From: Gordonia sediminis
GTDB lineage: Bacteria > Actinomycetota > Actinomycetes > Mycobacteriales > Mycobacteriaceae
Reading direction: 5' to 3'
Length of the DNA: 64,000 bases
Assembly (NCBI GenBank): GCA_004193205.1
Contig: RZUM01000002.1
Coordinates: 1,054,001 to 1,118,000 of the forward strand
How positions within the stretch are numbered: position 1 is the first letter of the stretch; the number at the start of each line of letters is the position of its first letter. Shown here piece by piece: positions 27,594 through 35,945 of the stretch. A model generated the notes under the pieces. It searched no databases and was not told where the DNA came from. It saw only the letters and a program-made list of their open reading frames with translations. A program made the position numbers and the translations under genes.

Positions 27594-28349
27594 TTGGGAC
27601 AAGGGCGTCGCCACGGACTCGCCGCACTCGCCGCGGCGATCCTGATGATGCTCGTCGTCAGCGCCTGTCAGGGCGGCGTCGACACCTCGGCCCCGGAGTC
27701 CTCACCGGCCCCGGCCGATCGCATTCCCGCCGCGTTCGATGTGACCTTCCGCTGGGTTCCGGGACAGGTCCTCGATATCTCCGGTCAAGAGGGGACGTTC
27801 GTACGGGCGTTCGTGGAGTCGTTCGAGCTGTCCAACGCCGGCCGGTCGGTGCAGTGGGGCTACCGCGGATTCGTCGACGCCTCGCCGTCGAACATCGGAC
27901 AGATGATCGCCGTCTACCCGCCCGAGGAGACGACGGCCCATCCGGCGGTGGGCACCGCCTTCTTCACCGCGCTGCGCCGGGTCGATGATGCCGACTGGAC
28001 ACGAATAGTCCTGTGCCGCTATGGATACCGCTCGGTCAAGGTGGACGGGCACACGTGGGAGTCCCGGATCGATGCGCCGCGGCCGGTGGAGATCGACTTC
28101 CGCCGCGCCGGCGTTGTCCCTCCCACCAACACTCGCGGGACCGCTCGCACGCCGAGCGGGAACGTATTCGGCGACTGGTACGTCACCCGCTACGACTTCG
28201 CCGCGATCTACCCGACCACCACCGACGACGAGCGCGCATGTGCGACCTCGGTCCCCTCCGAGGTTCCGGCACAGGCGAGCGAGCGCCGACGCTCACCCTG
28301 GCCGCCGATGCCGCCGAGTCCGGGTTGGTGGTCGAGCTCGCCGCTCTAG
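27594..28349 (+). CDS. Putative lipoprotein of unknown function
   Basis: I do not recognise a family. The 251-residue product begins with an Arg/His-containing n-region, a hydrophobic stretch (GLAALAAAILMMLVVSAC) and a lipobox VSAC with the lipidated Cys at residue 25. The mature part has one likely beta-rich domain (FDVTFRWVPGQVLDISGQ ... VQWGYRGFVD) and a Pro/Ser/Arg-rich C-terminal tail. The TTG start is inferred from AAGGGA eight bases upstream and from the correctly placed signal sequence; there is no ATG that keeps the signal peptide intact. It converges with the small secreted protein gene (17 bp gap). Confidence 0.7.
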   Translation: MGQGRRHGLAALAAAILMMLVVSACQGGVDTSAPESSPAPADRIPAAFDVTFRWVPGQVLDISGQEGTFVRAFVESFELSNAGRSVQWGYRGFVDASPSNIGQMIAVYPPEETTAHPAVGTAFFTALRRVDDADWTRIVLCRYGYRSVKVDGHTWESRIDAPRPVEIDFRRAGVVPPTNTRGTARTPSGNVFGDWYVTRYDFAAIYPTTTDDERACATSVPSEVPAQASERRRSPWPPMPPSPGWWSSSPL

Positions 28350-28366
28350 CAGTTCTGGTGGTGTGT

Positions 28367-28765
28367 CTAGCCGACTTCCGCGTGCTCGCCGGTCTCGTTC
28401 AGATCGTTGTGTTCGTTGGGCTCGTTGACGTCGCCGCGGTCGCCGTCGCGATCGCGATTGTGGTGATCGGACGATTCCCCCGACGGGCCCACCACCGGGG
28501 ACTCCGGGGCCGGCGCCTCCTGACTCTGGGTCTGATCACCCAGACTCGGTGTCACCTGATTGTCGTGCAGAAAGCCGGTCCCGGGGGCCGCGAAGCCCGG
28601 ACCGGACCGATCCATCGACTGCATCGACGAACCGGAAGGCGAGTCGAATCCGGGCACCGCGTTGGCGACGCCTGCTCCGAGTCCGATGGCCACCGCTGCG
28701 GCGAAACCCGCTGCGAGAAGGCTGTTTCGGATGCGACGTATCCGACGGGGCGAGTGCTGAGGCAT
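28367..28765 (-). CDS. Small secreted protein, acidic His/Asn/Asp-rich tail
   Basis: I do not recognise a family. The 132-residue product has an Arg-rich start, a hydrophobic segment (SLLAAGFAAAVAIGLGAG) and a signal peptidase I site after ANA near residue 36. The mature ~95 residues are low in hydrophobic content: a Ser/Gly/Pro/Gln-rich first part and a tail dense in Asp, Asn, Glu and His (SSDHHNRDRDGDRGDVNEPN). The composition suggests a disordered, possibly metal- or wall-binding protein. AAAGGA precedes the ATG. It lies back-to-back with the iron-regulated siderophore receptor gene, without an iron box on its own side. Confidence 0.7.
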   Translation of the reverse strand: MPQHSPRRIRRIRNSLLAAGFAAAVAIGLGAGVANAVPGFDSPSGSSMQSMDRSGPGFAAPGTGFLHDNQVTPSLGDQTQSQEAPAPESPVVGPSGESSDHHNRDRDGDRGDVNEPNEHNDLNETGEHAEVG

Positions 28766-28924
28766 GCTGTTTTCCTTTCTGACGTGATCGCCGGATCGAC
28801 GATCTGCCCACAGGCTTGCTCGCCGCCACTGAGAGGCCGCTGAGTTCGGCTGAGTACGCGCCGACGATGCCGCCGGACCGGCGCGTGATACGCAATTCGG
28901 GCGAGGGTGCGAATCCTCTTGGAG

Positions 28925-28943
28925 TTAGCTTAGGCTAAGCTCC
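28925..28943. promoter_or_regulatory. Iron box (IdeR/DmdR type) before siderophore-binding protein gene
   Basis: TTAGCTTAGGCTAAGCTCC resembles the IdeR consensus TTAGGTTAGGCTAACCTAA; its central 15 bases (AGCTTAGGCTAAGCT) form a perfect palindrome. It ends 4 bp before the ATG, so bound repressor would block initiation. Confidence 0.8.
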
Positions 28944-28947
28944 TCCC

Positions 28948-29928
28948 ATGATTGGTACGCGCCGACGTCTCAGCCTGCTCATCGCGGTGTTCGCGGTCCT
29001 GTTCACCGCCCTGACCGCGTGCAGCGCACCCGACGAATCCGCAGAGGCCGGAGGGTCACCGATCCAGGTCAACACGTCCAAGGGGTCGGTGACGATCACC
29101 GGGGTACCGGAACGCATCGTTGCGCTGGGCGCGCAGTGGATCGACGTGGCGTTGGCGTTCGGGGTCACGCCGGTGGCCTATCTGGACAACATCGCCGTGC
29201 TGACCGGTGATCCTGCTCCCTGGGCTCGGGACCAGCTCGCCGATTCGACGGCCCTGAGCACCGACGACACCGTCGCACAGATCGCCAAGGCCGAACCCGA
29301 CCTGATCCTCGCCACCGGGTACATGGCCGAGGGCCAACCGGACCTGTATGCGAACGTGTCAAAGTTGGCGCCGACCATTCCGGGTATCACCGGCAAGCAG
29401 ATCGACCCGTGGCAGGACATGGTGACCTTCCTCGGGACGGTGCTGCGGCAGCCGGAGAAGGCCACCGAGATCACCGACGCGGTAAATGCGAAGATCGCTG
29501 CCGCCCAACAGGATCTGCCCGGTCTCGAGGGCAAGACCTACACGATGGCCTACATGTACTCGGGCGATCAGATCCAGGTCCTCGGCGACCCGGAGGACGG
29601 CGCCACCAACCTGTTCACCTCCCTCGGGATGAGTATCGCGCCGACCCTGGTCTCCGAGTACGAGAAGAACGGTCATCCGCGGTTCCCGATCTCGACGGAG
29701 AATGTGCCCCTGCTGAACTCCGACATGCTCGTGGTCACCGCCAACACCGAGCAGCTGATGTCCACCCTGGCGGCGCTGCCCGGTTACCAGGCACTGAGTT
29801 CCGTGCGCGGCGATGCGGTGAGCCAGATGTCGGTGGCCGAGATCGGCGGCCTGAACGAGCCGACACCGTTGTCGATCCCCTACTTGCTGGACAAGATCTA
29901 TCCGGCGCTCGAGAACGCGGCGCAGTGA
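28948..29928 (+). CDS. Iron-siderophore ABC transporter substrate-binding lipoprotein
   Basis: A 326-residue FecB/FhuD-type binding protein. The signal peptide ends in the lipobox LTAC (Cys 25), and the mature protein has two alpha/beta lobes joined by a long helix (PERIVALGAQWIDVALAFGVTPVAYL; KAEPDLILATGYM; NVPLLNSDMLVVTAN). It should capture the ferric siderophore outside the membrane. Start ATG lies directly behind an iron box. The matching permease and ATPase genes are not here; the ABC genes at 54-56 kb look like exporters. The SagB-type oxidase gene follows after 10 bp. Confidence 0.9.
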   Translation: MIGTRRRLSLLIAVFAVLFTALTACSAPDESAEAGGSPIQVNTSKGSVTITGVPERIVALGAQWIDVALAFGVTPVAYLDNIAVLTGDPAPWARDQLADSTALSTDDTVAQIAKAEPDLILATGYMAEGQPDLYANVSKLAPTIPGITGKQIDPWQDMVTFLGTVLRQPEKATEITDAVNAKIAAAQQDLPGLEGKTYTMAYMYSGDQIQVLGDPEDGATNLFTSLGMSIAPTLVSEYEKNGHPRFPISTENVPLLNSDMLVVTANTEQLMSTLAALPGYQALSSVRGDAVSQMSVAEIGGLNEPTPLSIPYLLDKIYPALENAAQ

Positions 29929-29938
29929 GAACACCACG

Positions 29939-31315
29939 ATGACGAGCACCCACACCACGGTGACGCGTACCGCCTACTCGCTGACCCCCGGCGCACGGTG
30001 TCTGCTCGGCGGCGGCGGTGTCGCCGTGCTGCTGCCGGCGAAACAGCGGCTGGTCGGCTTGTCGCCGGCGCAGGTGGCGCTGTTGCGTCGGCTCAACGCC
30101 GGACCCCTCGACATCTCGGACCAGGCCGACGCCGCCACCGCCGAGTTCCTCGACCGGCTTGTCGCCACCGGGGTCGTCGAGCTCACCGTGTCTGTCGACG
30201 GACGGAATCTGTACTCGCTGAGACCGTTCCGGCGACCGCCCGGTCCGCGACCCGGACCGTCGGACCTGCGTCTGGAGTCTTCACGGTTCACGGTGGTCCG
30301 TCATGTCGACGACGAGGTGATCTCGGAGAACCCGCGGTCGTGGTGTGACATCGTGGTGCGCGACGCGGCGGCACTCGGTGTGCTCACCGGCCTCGATACC
30401 GACCCGATTGCGGCGCTGCCGCCCGCGGTCACCACACGGATGCGGGCAGACCTCGCGTGGGCCGGTCATGCCGTCGAACCCGGCGTGGAGACGCGTGAGT
30501 TCGTCACCCGCAGTTGGAGTCCGCACGAGCTGTGGTTTCACCGGCGCAGCACCGTCGGCAACCGGGCTGCCGCGTTCGCCGGGTTCGGACCGTCGCGCTG
30601 GGCCGACGGCGCGTTCGAGCCGACACCCGCCCGCCGCGAACCCTATCCCGGTGCGGCCATCTCGCTGCCCGCGCCGGATCTGGACGCGCTGCGTCGCGAC
30701 GACCGGCCGTTCACCGCGGTCGTCGAGGACCGCACGTCGGTGCGGGACTTCGACGACACGCGTCCGGTCACCGTCGCACAGCTCGGTGAGCTGCTGTATC
30801 GATGTGCGCGCACGCGCAACGTCCGCACCGTCGACGCGAATCGTCCTGTGCCCGAACAACTGCCGTCACGGCCGTATCCGTCGGGTGGTTCGCTCTACGA
30901 GCTCGAGATCTATCCGGTGGTGCGCACCGCGGTGGGTGTGCCGGCGGGGATGTATCACTACGACTCCTTCGAGCACGTGCTGCGGCCGGTGGCCGCATAC
31001 GACAGTCCGGCCGTCGAGCGGCTGATCGCGCCGGCATCGTTGACGCTGGCCGATGGGCAGCGCCCGCAGGTGATGTTCGCAATCGCGGCGCGGGCGGGCC
31101 GGATGATGTGGACCTACGAGCAGATGCCGTATGCGGTGATCCTCAAGCATGTCGGTGTGCTCACCCAGACGCTGTACCTCACCACCACCGCGATGGGACT
31201 CGGTGGTGTCGCGCAGGGTTACGGCGACACCGCGGCCTTCGCCGAGGCGACCGGCGCCGACGAGCTCGTCGAGTGCAACGTCGGCACCTTCGTCGTCGGC
31301 ACAACCCGATCCTGA
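29939..31315 (+). CDS. SagB-type FMN-dependent (azoline) oxidase
   Basis: A 458-residue protein. The last ~210 residues are the nitroreductase-fold SagB dehydrogenase domain (VVEDRTSVRDFDDTRPVTVAQLGELLYR; YPSGGSLYELEIYPVV; LTQTLYLTTTAMGLGGVAQGYGD), which binds FMN. The first ~100 residues look like a small winged-helix-like domain often seen before it. SagB-type enzymes oxidise oxazoline or thiazoline rings to oxazole or thiazole. Because the locus contains an NRPS with a heterocyclisation domain and this gene shares the iron box of the binding-protein gene, a role in aromatising the siderophore ring is the best inference. No RiPP precursor or YcaO gene is nearby. Confidence 0.82.
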   Translation: MTSTHTTVTRTAYSLTPGARCLLGGGGVAVLLPAKQRLVGLSPAQVALLRRLNAGPLDISDQADAATAEFLDRLVATGVVELTVSVDGRNLYSLRPFRRPPGPRPGPSDLRLESSRFTVVRHVDDEVISENPRSWCDIVVRDAAALGVLTGLDTDPIAALPPAVTTRMRADLAWAGHAVEPGVETREFVTRSWSPHELWFHRRSTVGNRAAAFAGFGPSRWADGAFEPTPARREPYPGAAISLPAPDLDALRRDDRPFTAVVEDRTSVRDFDDTRPVTVAQLGELLYRCARTRNVRTVDANRPVPEQLPSRPYPSGGSLYELEIYPVVRTAVGVPAGMYHYDSFEHVLRPVAAYDSPAVERLIAPASLTLADGQRPQVMFAIAARAGRMMWTYEQMPYAVILKHVGVLTQTLYLTTTAMGLGGVAQGYGDTAAFAEATGADELVECNVGTFVVGTTRS

Positions 31316-31343
31316 CCGGCCCGCGCCGGCGGGCGCGGGCCGG
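31316..31343. terminator. Bidirectional terminator between oxidase and NRPS genes
   Basis: A perfect 12-bp GC-rich stem, CCGGCCCGCGCC with its complement, closes a GGCG loop. It begins on the base after the oxidase stop codon and lies 12 bp from the end of the convergent NRPS gene. No T-tract. Confidence 0.65.
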
Positions 31344-31355
31344 GTGTTCAGGTGT

Positions 31356-34300
31356 TCAGGTCGCCGACCCGGCCAGCGCCGTTGCGAGCGCAGCGACCGA
31401 GCGTTGCCACAACTCGGTCAGTCGCGCGGTCTGCGTCTCGGTGAGCACCGCGTCGTTGTAGCGCCAGTTGGCGACCAGCTGCGAACCCTCCGGTGTGCCG
31501 CGGACCACCGCGACGACGTCGAGCGCATAGCGTAGCGGCAGATCGGGTTCCGGATCCGAGGGCAGGTGCCGGTTGACGTCGAGGTCGGTGATCGGAGCCC
31601 ACGGCGCCGACCCCGACGACGCGTCGTGTTCGGTGTGCAGGTCGTAACGTCCGAGATAGTTGAACTCGACCTGAGGATCCGCCGCGTCCCCCAGATCCGG
31701 ATCGCCGGCGGTGTATTTGAGGACGCCGAAGTCGAGGCCGGCGGCGGGGATCGCGGCGAGCTGGTCGACGACGTCGTCGAGCAGCGCCCGGCCGGCGTCG
31801 GGGTCGGCGACGACGTGGTGCGCGTCGAGGTCACGGCCCACGCCGAGCCGTGCCGGGGACACCGAGGTGAACCAGCCGAGGGTACGCGTGGTGTCCATCG
31901 TCGGGCCGGCCAGCATATCCTCTCGCCCATGGCCTTCCAGCGCGAGGTAGGCGCCGCAGGCGGGGTTCTCGCCGCGCTCGCGTCGCCAGCTCGCCAACGT
32001 CAGCGTCAGTGCGCTGATCAGGAACTCGCGCATACCGATACGGCGGTCGAGGCCGGCGAGGATCGTCGCGGTGGTGGTCTGATCGGTCAGCGACACCATG
32101 GGCCGAAGCGACGACCAGGTGTCGCGGCGCGGATCCGGGTGCCGCGCACCGAGTGCCGGGTCCGGTGCGCCGACCTGCCGCAGCCAATGCTCCCGCTGCG
32201 CCGTCACGTCGGGATCGCCGTGCCGCGACGCCACGAACCGACACCACGCCCGGTAGTCACTCGCCTCCACCGGCGGCGACAGCGGCTGCCCGGCGGCGAT
32301 CGCAGCACCCAGCTCCGCCAGGTCGGCGAAGATGATCTGCCAGCTGACCGCGTCAACGGCAAGATGGTGCGCGGCCAGCAGCAGGATGTCCTCGGAACTG
32401 CTGCGGCACAGCCGAACTGCCGCCAGCATCCGGCCATCGGCCGGGTCAATCGCGTCGTTGGCACGGCGGGCCGCGGCGGTGATCGCCGCACCAACACCGT
32501 CCGCGTCGAGGGCGTCTGCCTCGACCGTGGTGAGGACCGTCGCCGCATCCACGACGCCGGCGGCGCGGGTGAGCAACCCGTCCGGGGTCAGGTGCGCGCG
32601 CAGCATGTCGTGGCCGTCGACGAGAGCCTGCAGCACAGCCACGAGGTCGAGGTCGGACAACCCTCGCGGCAGGGTGAACAGCACGGTCTGGGTGAACCGG
32701 CGATAGTTGCCGTACTCGTACATCTGCTCGATGACCGGCAACGCCGGGACGAGCCCGACGCCGGCCGTCACCGCGTCGACGTCGTCGTCGGCCGCTCGGT
32801 CGATGGCATCGCCGAGGTCACCGACGGTGTTGTGGGACAGCACCATCCGTGGGGTGACGGTGAGGTCGAGGTCGCGTAGCCGGTGGACGGCGGCCATCGC
32901 GATGATGCTGTCGAGACCCAGGTCGAAGAAGTCCTCGTCGGCGCCGGGGGCGGTGCCGAGTACCTCGCCGAGCACTTTCTGCACGGTGCGTGCGGTGTCG
33001 GTCAGATCCACGTCGTCGCGGCCCGGGCGGGATTGCAGTGCTGCGGCGGCGGAGTCGCCCAGGACCCGGGTGTCGAGTTTGCCGTTGGTGTTCATCGGCA
33101 GGATCGGCAGGCAGACGATGCGCGCCGGCACCATGTGCGATGGCAGGGTGTCGGCGAGGCGGCCACGGAGTGCGCGGGCGTCGAGGCCGGGGCCCGCGGC
33201 GAATCCGACGAGCGCCGGGCCGGCGGATCGCTCGACGACCGTGACCGCGGCGGCGTCCACGCCCGCCAGTGCCCGCAGCGCCACTTCGATCTCACCGATC
33301 TCGATGCGGTAGCCGCGGATCTTTACCTGGTCGTCGCTGCGGCCGACGAACTCCAGGTCGCCGCGACGGTTGTACCGCACCAGATCACCGGTGCGGTACA
33401 TGCGGGTACCCGGCCGCGACGGGTCGGCGACGAATCGGGTGGCCGTCATCGCGGGCCGCGCCCGGTAGCCACGGGTGAGTTGGGTGCCGGACAGGTAGAG
33501 CTCCCCCACCGCCCCGGTGGGGACCGGGCGGAGGCGCGAGTCGAGCACGTGGGCGGTCATCCGGTCGGTTGCTGTGCCGATCGTGGGGTCCGGCGAGTCG
33601 GCGATACACGCGACGACGGCCTCGACGGTCGTCTCGGTGGGCCCGTAGCAGTTGTGCACGGTTGTGGACGGCAACGCGGACAGCCGATTCCACAGTTCCG
33701 GTCCGATCGCTTCACCGCCGAGGGCGAGCACCGTGAGGTGACCGTGTCCCCCGGCGGGATCGGTCGAACCGTCGGCGACGAGACCCGCCGCGGCCAACTG
33801 ACCGAACATCGAGGGCGTGGTGTCGATCATGTCGATCCGGTGCTCGCCCAGCGCGGCGACGAGCCGTCCGGCGTCACGCATCTCGTCGTCGGTGAACAGG
33901 TGTAGCGCGTGGCCGTCGAGGAGCGCCGCGAGCGGCTGCCATGACGCGTCGAAACTGAACGTCCAGGCGTGCGCGACCCGTAGTGGCCGCCCGAGACGGG
34001 CACGCGCCGGCGCCAGCATCCGATCACGGTGATCGCGGCAGTAGCTGACCAGCGCCGCGTGAGTGCCGATGACCCCCTTGGGTTCTCCGGTGGAGCCGGA
34101 GGTGAAGATCACGTAGGCGGCGGTGTCGGGGTGACTCGCCACCGGGTTGGCCGTCGCGGGGCGCCGCGAGATGCGGTCGGCGGTGTCCGGGTCGTCGAGC
34201 ACGATCAGAGGGGCCATCGGGGCGAACCGCTCGGCATGGGCGGTGTCGGTGATGAGGAGGACCGCGTCGGACTGTTCGACGAGGCCCGCGACCCGTTGAT

Positions 34301-35945
34301 CCGGCAGCGCCACATCGATGGGCACGTAGGCACCGCCGGCCAGGAAGGTGGCGAGGATGGCGACGACCGACTCGGCCGATCGGGGCACGGCGATGCCGAC
34401 TACTGATTCGGCACCGACACCGTTGGCGGCGAGTTCGGCTGCGAGACGTGCTGCTGCCGAGCAGAGTTCACGATAGGTGTAGGTGGTCGACGAGGTGATG
34501 AGCGCGGGTGCGTCGGGTGTGCGCGCCACCTGGTCGACAAATGCGGCCGCGGCGGTGGCCGGTCGATCGTCGGTGTCGGCCCGATCGGTGTCGGCCGGGT
34601 GCCCCCACCGGTCGGCGTCGACGCGGTCACGTTCGTGCGGCAACAGGACGTCGAGCCGGTCGGGGTGCTCGTCGGCGCGGTCCGGCATCTGCTCGAGGAC
34701 GCGCAGGACGCGTTCGGCGACGTCGGACGGCGAGATCGTGCCGAGCGCGTCGTCGACGGCCTCGGTGATGACGATGAGTTCGCCGTCGAGGAGGTAGGCG
34801 ACGACGGTGAGCGGATAGTGCGCGAGGCTCTCCATCGCCAGCGGCAGGAATCGGGTGCCGTCGGCGGCGGTGAACGGTTCGGTCGCCGCACCGATCGGCG
34901 CGTTCTCGAACACGAACAGGGTGTCGAAGAGCGCGGCATGCCCGGCGGCGCGCTGGATCTCCGCGAGTCCGACATATCCGTGGTCGCGCATCGCGGCGGA
35001 TTCGCGTTGCAACGCAACACAGTTCTCGGCAACGGTGCCCCGTGCGCCCGGGTCGCCGCCGGTCGGTCGTACCCGGGACGGGACGGTGTTGATGAACAGC
35101 CCCACCATCTCCTCGGCACCGGGCAGTGTCTGCGGGCGCCCGGAGATGGTGGTGCCGAACACGACATCCTCGCGGTCGGTGAGGCGGCCCAGGACGGTGG
35201 CCCACGCGTACTGCACGGCGGTGTTGAGGGTCAGGCCCTTCGAGCGCGCCCACGTTACGAGCCGTTCGGTCTGTCGCAGCGGTAGGCGGTGTCGCGTGCG
35301 GGCGGGTTCGGTGGCCGCGAAGCCGGGTGCCCCGAGCATCAGCGGTTCCACACCGTGCAGGTAGTCGGTCCAGGCGGTGCGGGCGCGATCGACGTCCTGG
35401 GCGGCGAGCCATGCGATGTAGTTGCGGTAGGGCCGCACCGGCCCCAACCCGGCGTCGGACCCGTCGGCGGAGTAGATGGACAGCAGCTCACGGAAGAACA
35501 AGGCGATCGCCCATCCGTCCATCAAGATGTGGTGGGCGGTCACGAGCAACCGGCTCCGGCCTTCCGGCAGCTCGACGAGCTTGATCCGCAATGCCGGCCC
35601 GCGCCGCAGGTCGAACCGGGTCGCGCGTTCGGCGGTCGCGATCGCGTCGAACTGCTTCGCGGTGGCGGCCAGTTCCTCCCAAGGCGTCTCGACGGCAGCG
35701 GGCACGATCTGCACCGGACGAGGAATGTCTTTGTCCCACAGTGACACCCGCAGGTTGGGGTGGCGGCGCAGAATCTTGTCGACGCTACGTTTGAGTCGGC
35801 CGACCTCCAGCGGTCCGGTGATCTCGACGATGAACTGCATGGAGTAGACGTCGAATCCGTCGCCGGTCATCTCCGACAGCGTGAACAGGCCCTCCTGCAG
35901 GGGGCTCAGCGCGAGGATGTCCTCGATCTCGGGTGCGGTGCTCAT
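31356..35945 (-). CDS. mbtF: Siderophore NRPS, C-A-T-E (MbtF-like)
   Basis: A 1529-residue single module. The condensation domain (about 10-430) has HHILMDGW; the adenylation domain (about 450-960) has FTSGSTGEPKGV, the specificity-region start FDASWQP and the catalytic Lys in NTNGKLD; a carrier domain has the attachment Ser in LGLDSIIAM near 1025. The last ~440 residues are epimerase-like: HHLAVDAVSW and FNYLGRYD. The same layout is known for MbtF, which adds the terminal N-hydroxylysine of mycobactin; no thioesterase domain is present, so release, perhaps by cyclisation, depends on the last domain or a separate enzyme. Start overlaps the previous gene by 4 bp. Confidence 0.88.
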   Translation of the reverse strand: MSTAPEIEDILALSPLQEGLFTLSEMTGDGFDVYSMQFIVEITGPLEVGRLKRSVDKILRRHPNLRVSLWDKDIPRPVQIVPAAVETPWEELAATAKQFDAIATAERATRFDLRRGPALRIKLVELPEGRSRLLVTAHHILMDGWAIALFFRELLSIYSADGSDAGLGPVRPYRNYIAWLAAQDVDRARTAWTDYLHGVEPLMLGAPGFAATEPARTRHRLPLRQTERLVTWARSKGLTLNTAVQYAWATVLGRLTDREDVVFGTTISGRPQTLPGAEEMVGLFINTVPSRVRPTGGDPGARGTVAENCVALQRESAAMRDHGYVGLAEIQRAAGHAALFDTLFVFENAPIGAATEPFTAADGTRFLPLAMESLAHYPLTVVAYLLDGELIVITEAVDDALGTISPSDVAERVLRVLEQMPDRADEHPDRLDVLLPHERDRVDADRWGHPADTDRADTDDRPATAAAAFVDQVARTPDAPALITSSTTYTYRELCSAAARLAAELAANGVGAESVVGIAVPRSAESVVAILATFLAGGAYVPIDVALPDQRVAGLVEQSDAVLLITDTAHAERFAPMAPLIVLDDPDTADRISRRPATANPVASHPDTAAYVIFTSGSTGEPKGVIGTHAALVSYCRDHRDRMLAPARARLGRPLRVAHAWTFSFDASWQPLAALLDGHALHLFTDDEMRDAGRLVAALGEHRIDMIDTTPSMFGQLAAAGLVADGSTDPAGGHGHLTVLALGGEAIGPELWNRLSALPSTTVHNCYGPTETTVEAVVACIADSPDPTIGTATDRMTAHVLDSRLRPVPTGAVGELYLSGTQLTRGYRARPAMTATRFVADPSRPGTRMYRTGDLVRYNRRGDLEFVGRSDDQVKIRGYRIEIGEIEVALRALAGVDAAAVTVVERSAGPALVGFAAGPGLDARALRGRLADTLPSHMVPARIVCLPILPMNTNGKLDTRVLGDSAAAALQSRPGRDDVDLTDTARTVQKVLGEVLGTAPGADEDFFDLGLDSIIAMAAVHRLRDLDLTVTPRMVLSHNTVGDLGDAIDRAADDDVDAVTAGVGLVPALPVIEQMYEYGNYRRFTQTVLFTLPRGLSDLDLVAVLQALVDGHDMLRAHLTPDGLLTRAAGVVDAATVLTTVEADALDADGVGAAITAAARRANDAIDPADGRMLAAVRLCRSSSEDILLLAAHHLAVDAVSWQIIFADLAELGAAIAAGQPLSPPVEASDYRAWCRFVASRHGDPDVTAQREHWLRQVGAPDPALGARHPDPRRDTWSSLRPMVSLTDQTTTATILAGLDRRIGMREFLISALTLTLASWRRERGENPACGAYLALEGHGREDMLAGPTMDTTRTLGWFTSVSPARLGVGRDLDAHHVVADPDAGRALLDDVVDQLAAIPAAGLDFGVLKYTAGDPDLGDAADPQVEFNYLGRYDLHTEHDASSGSAPWAPITDLDVNRHLPSDPEPDLPLRYALDVVAVVRGTPEGSQLVANWRYNDAVLTETQTARLTELWQRSVAALATALAGSAT

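Noticed and set aside
29939-31315. RiPP (thiazole/oxazole-modified peptide) cluster
   Set aside because: A SagB-type oxidase is present, but no YcaO cyclodehydratase, precursor peptide or related maturation genes are found around it; the NRPS context explains it better.
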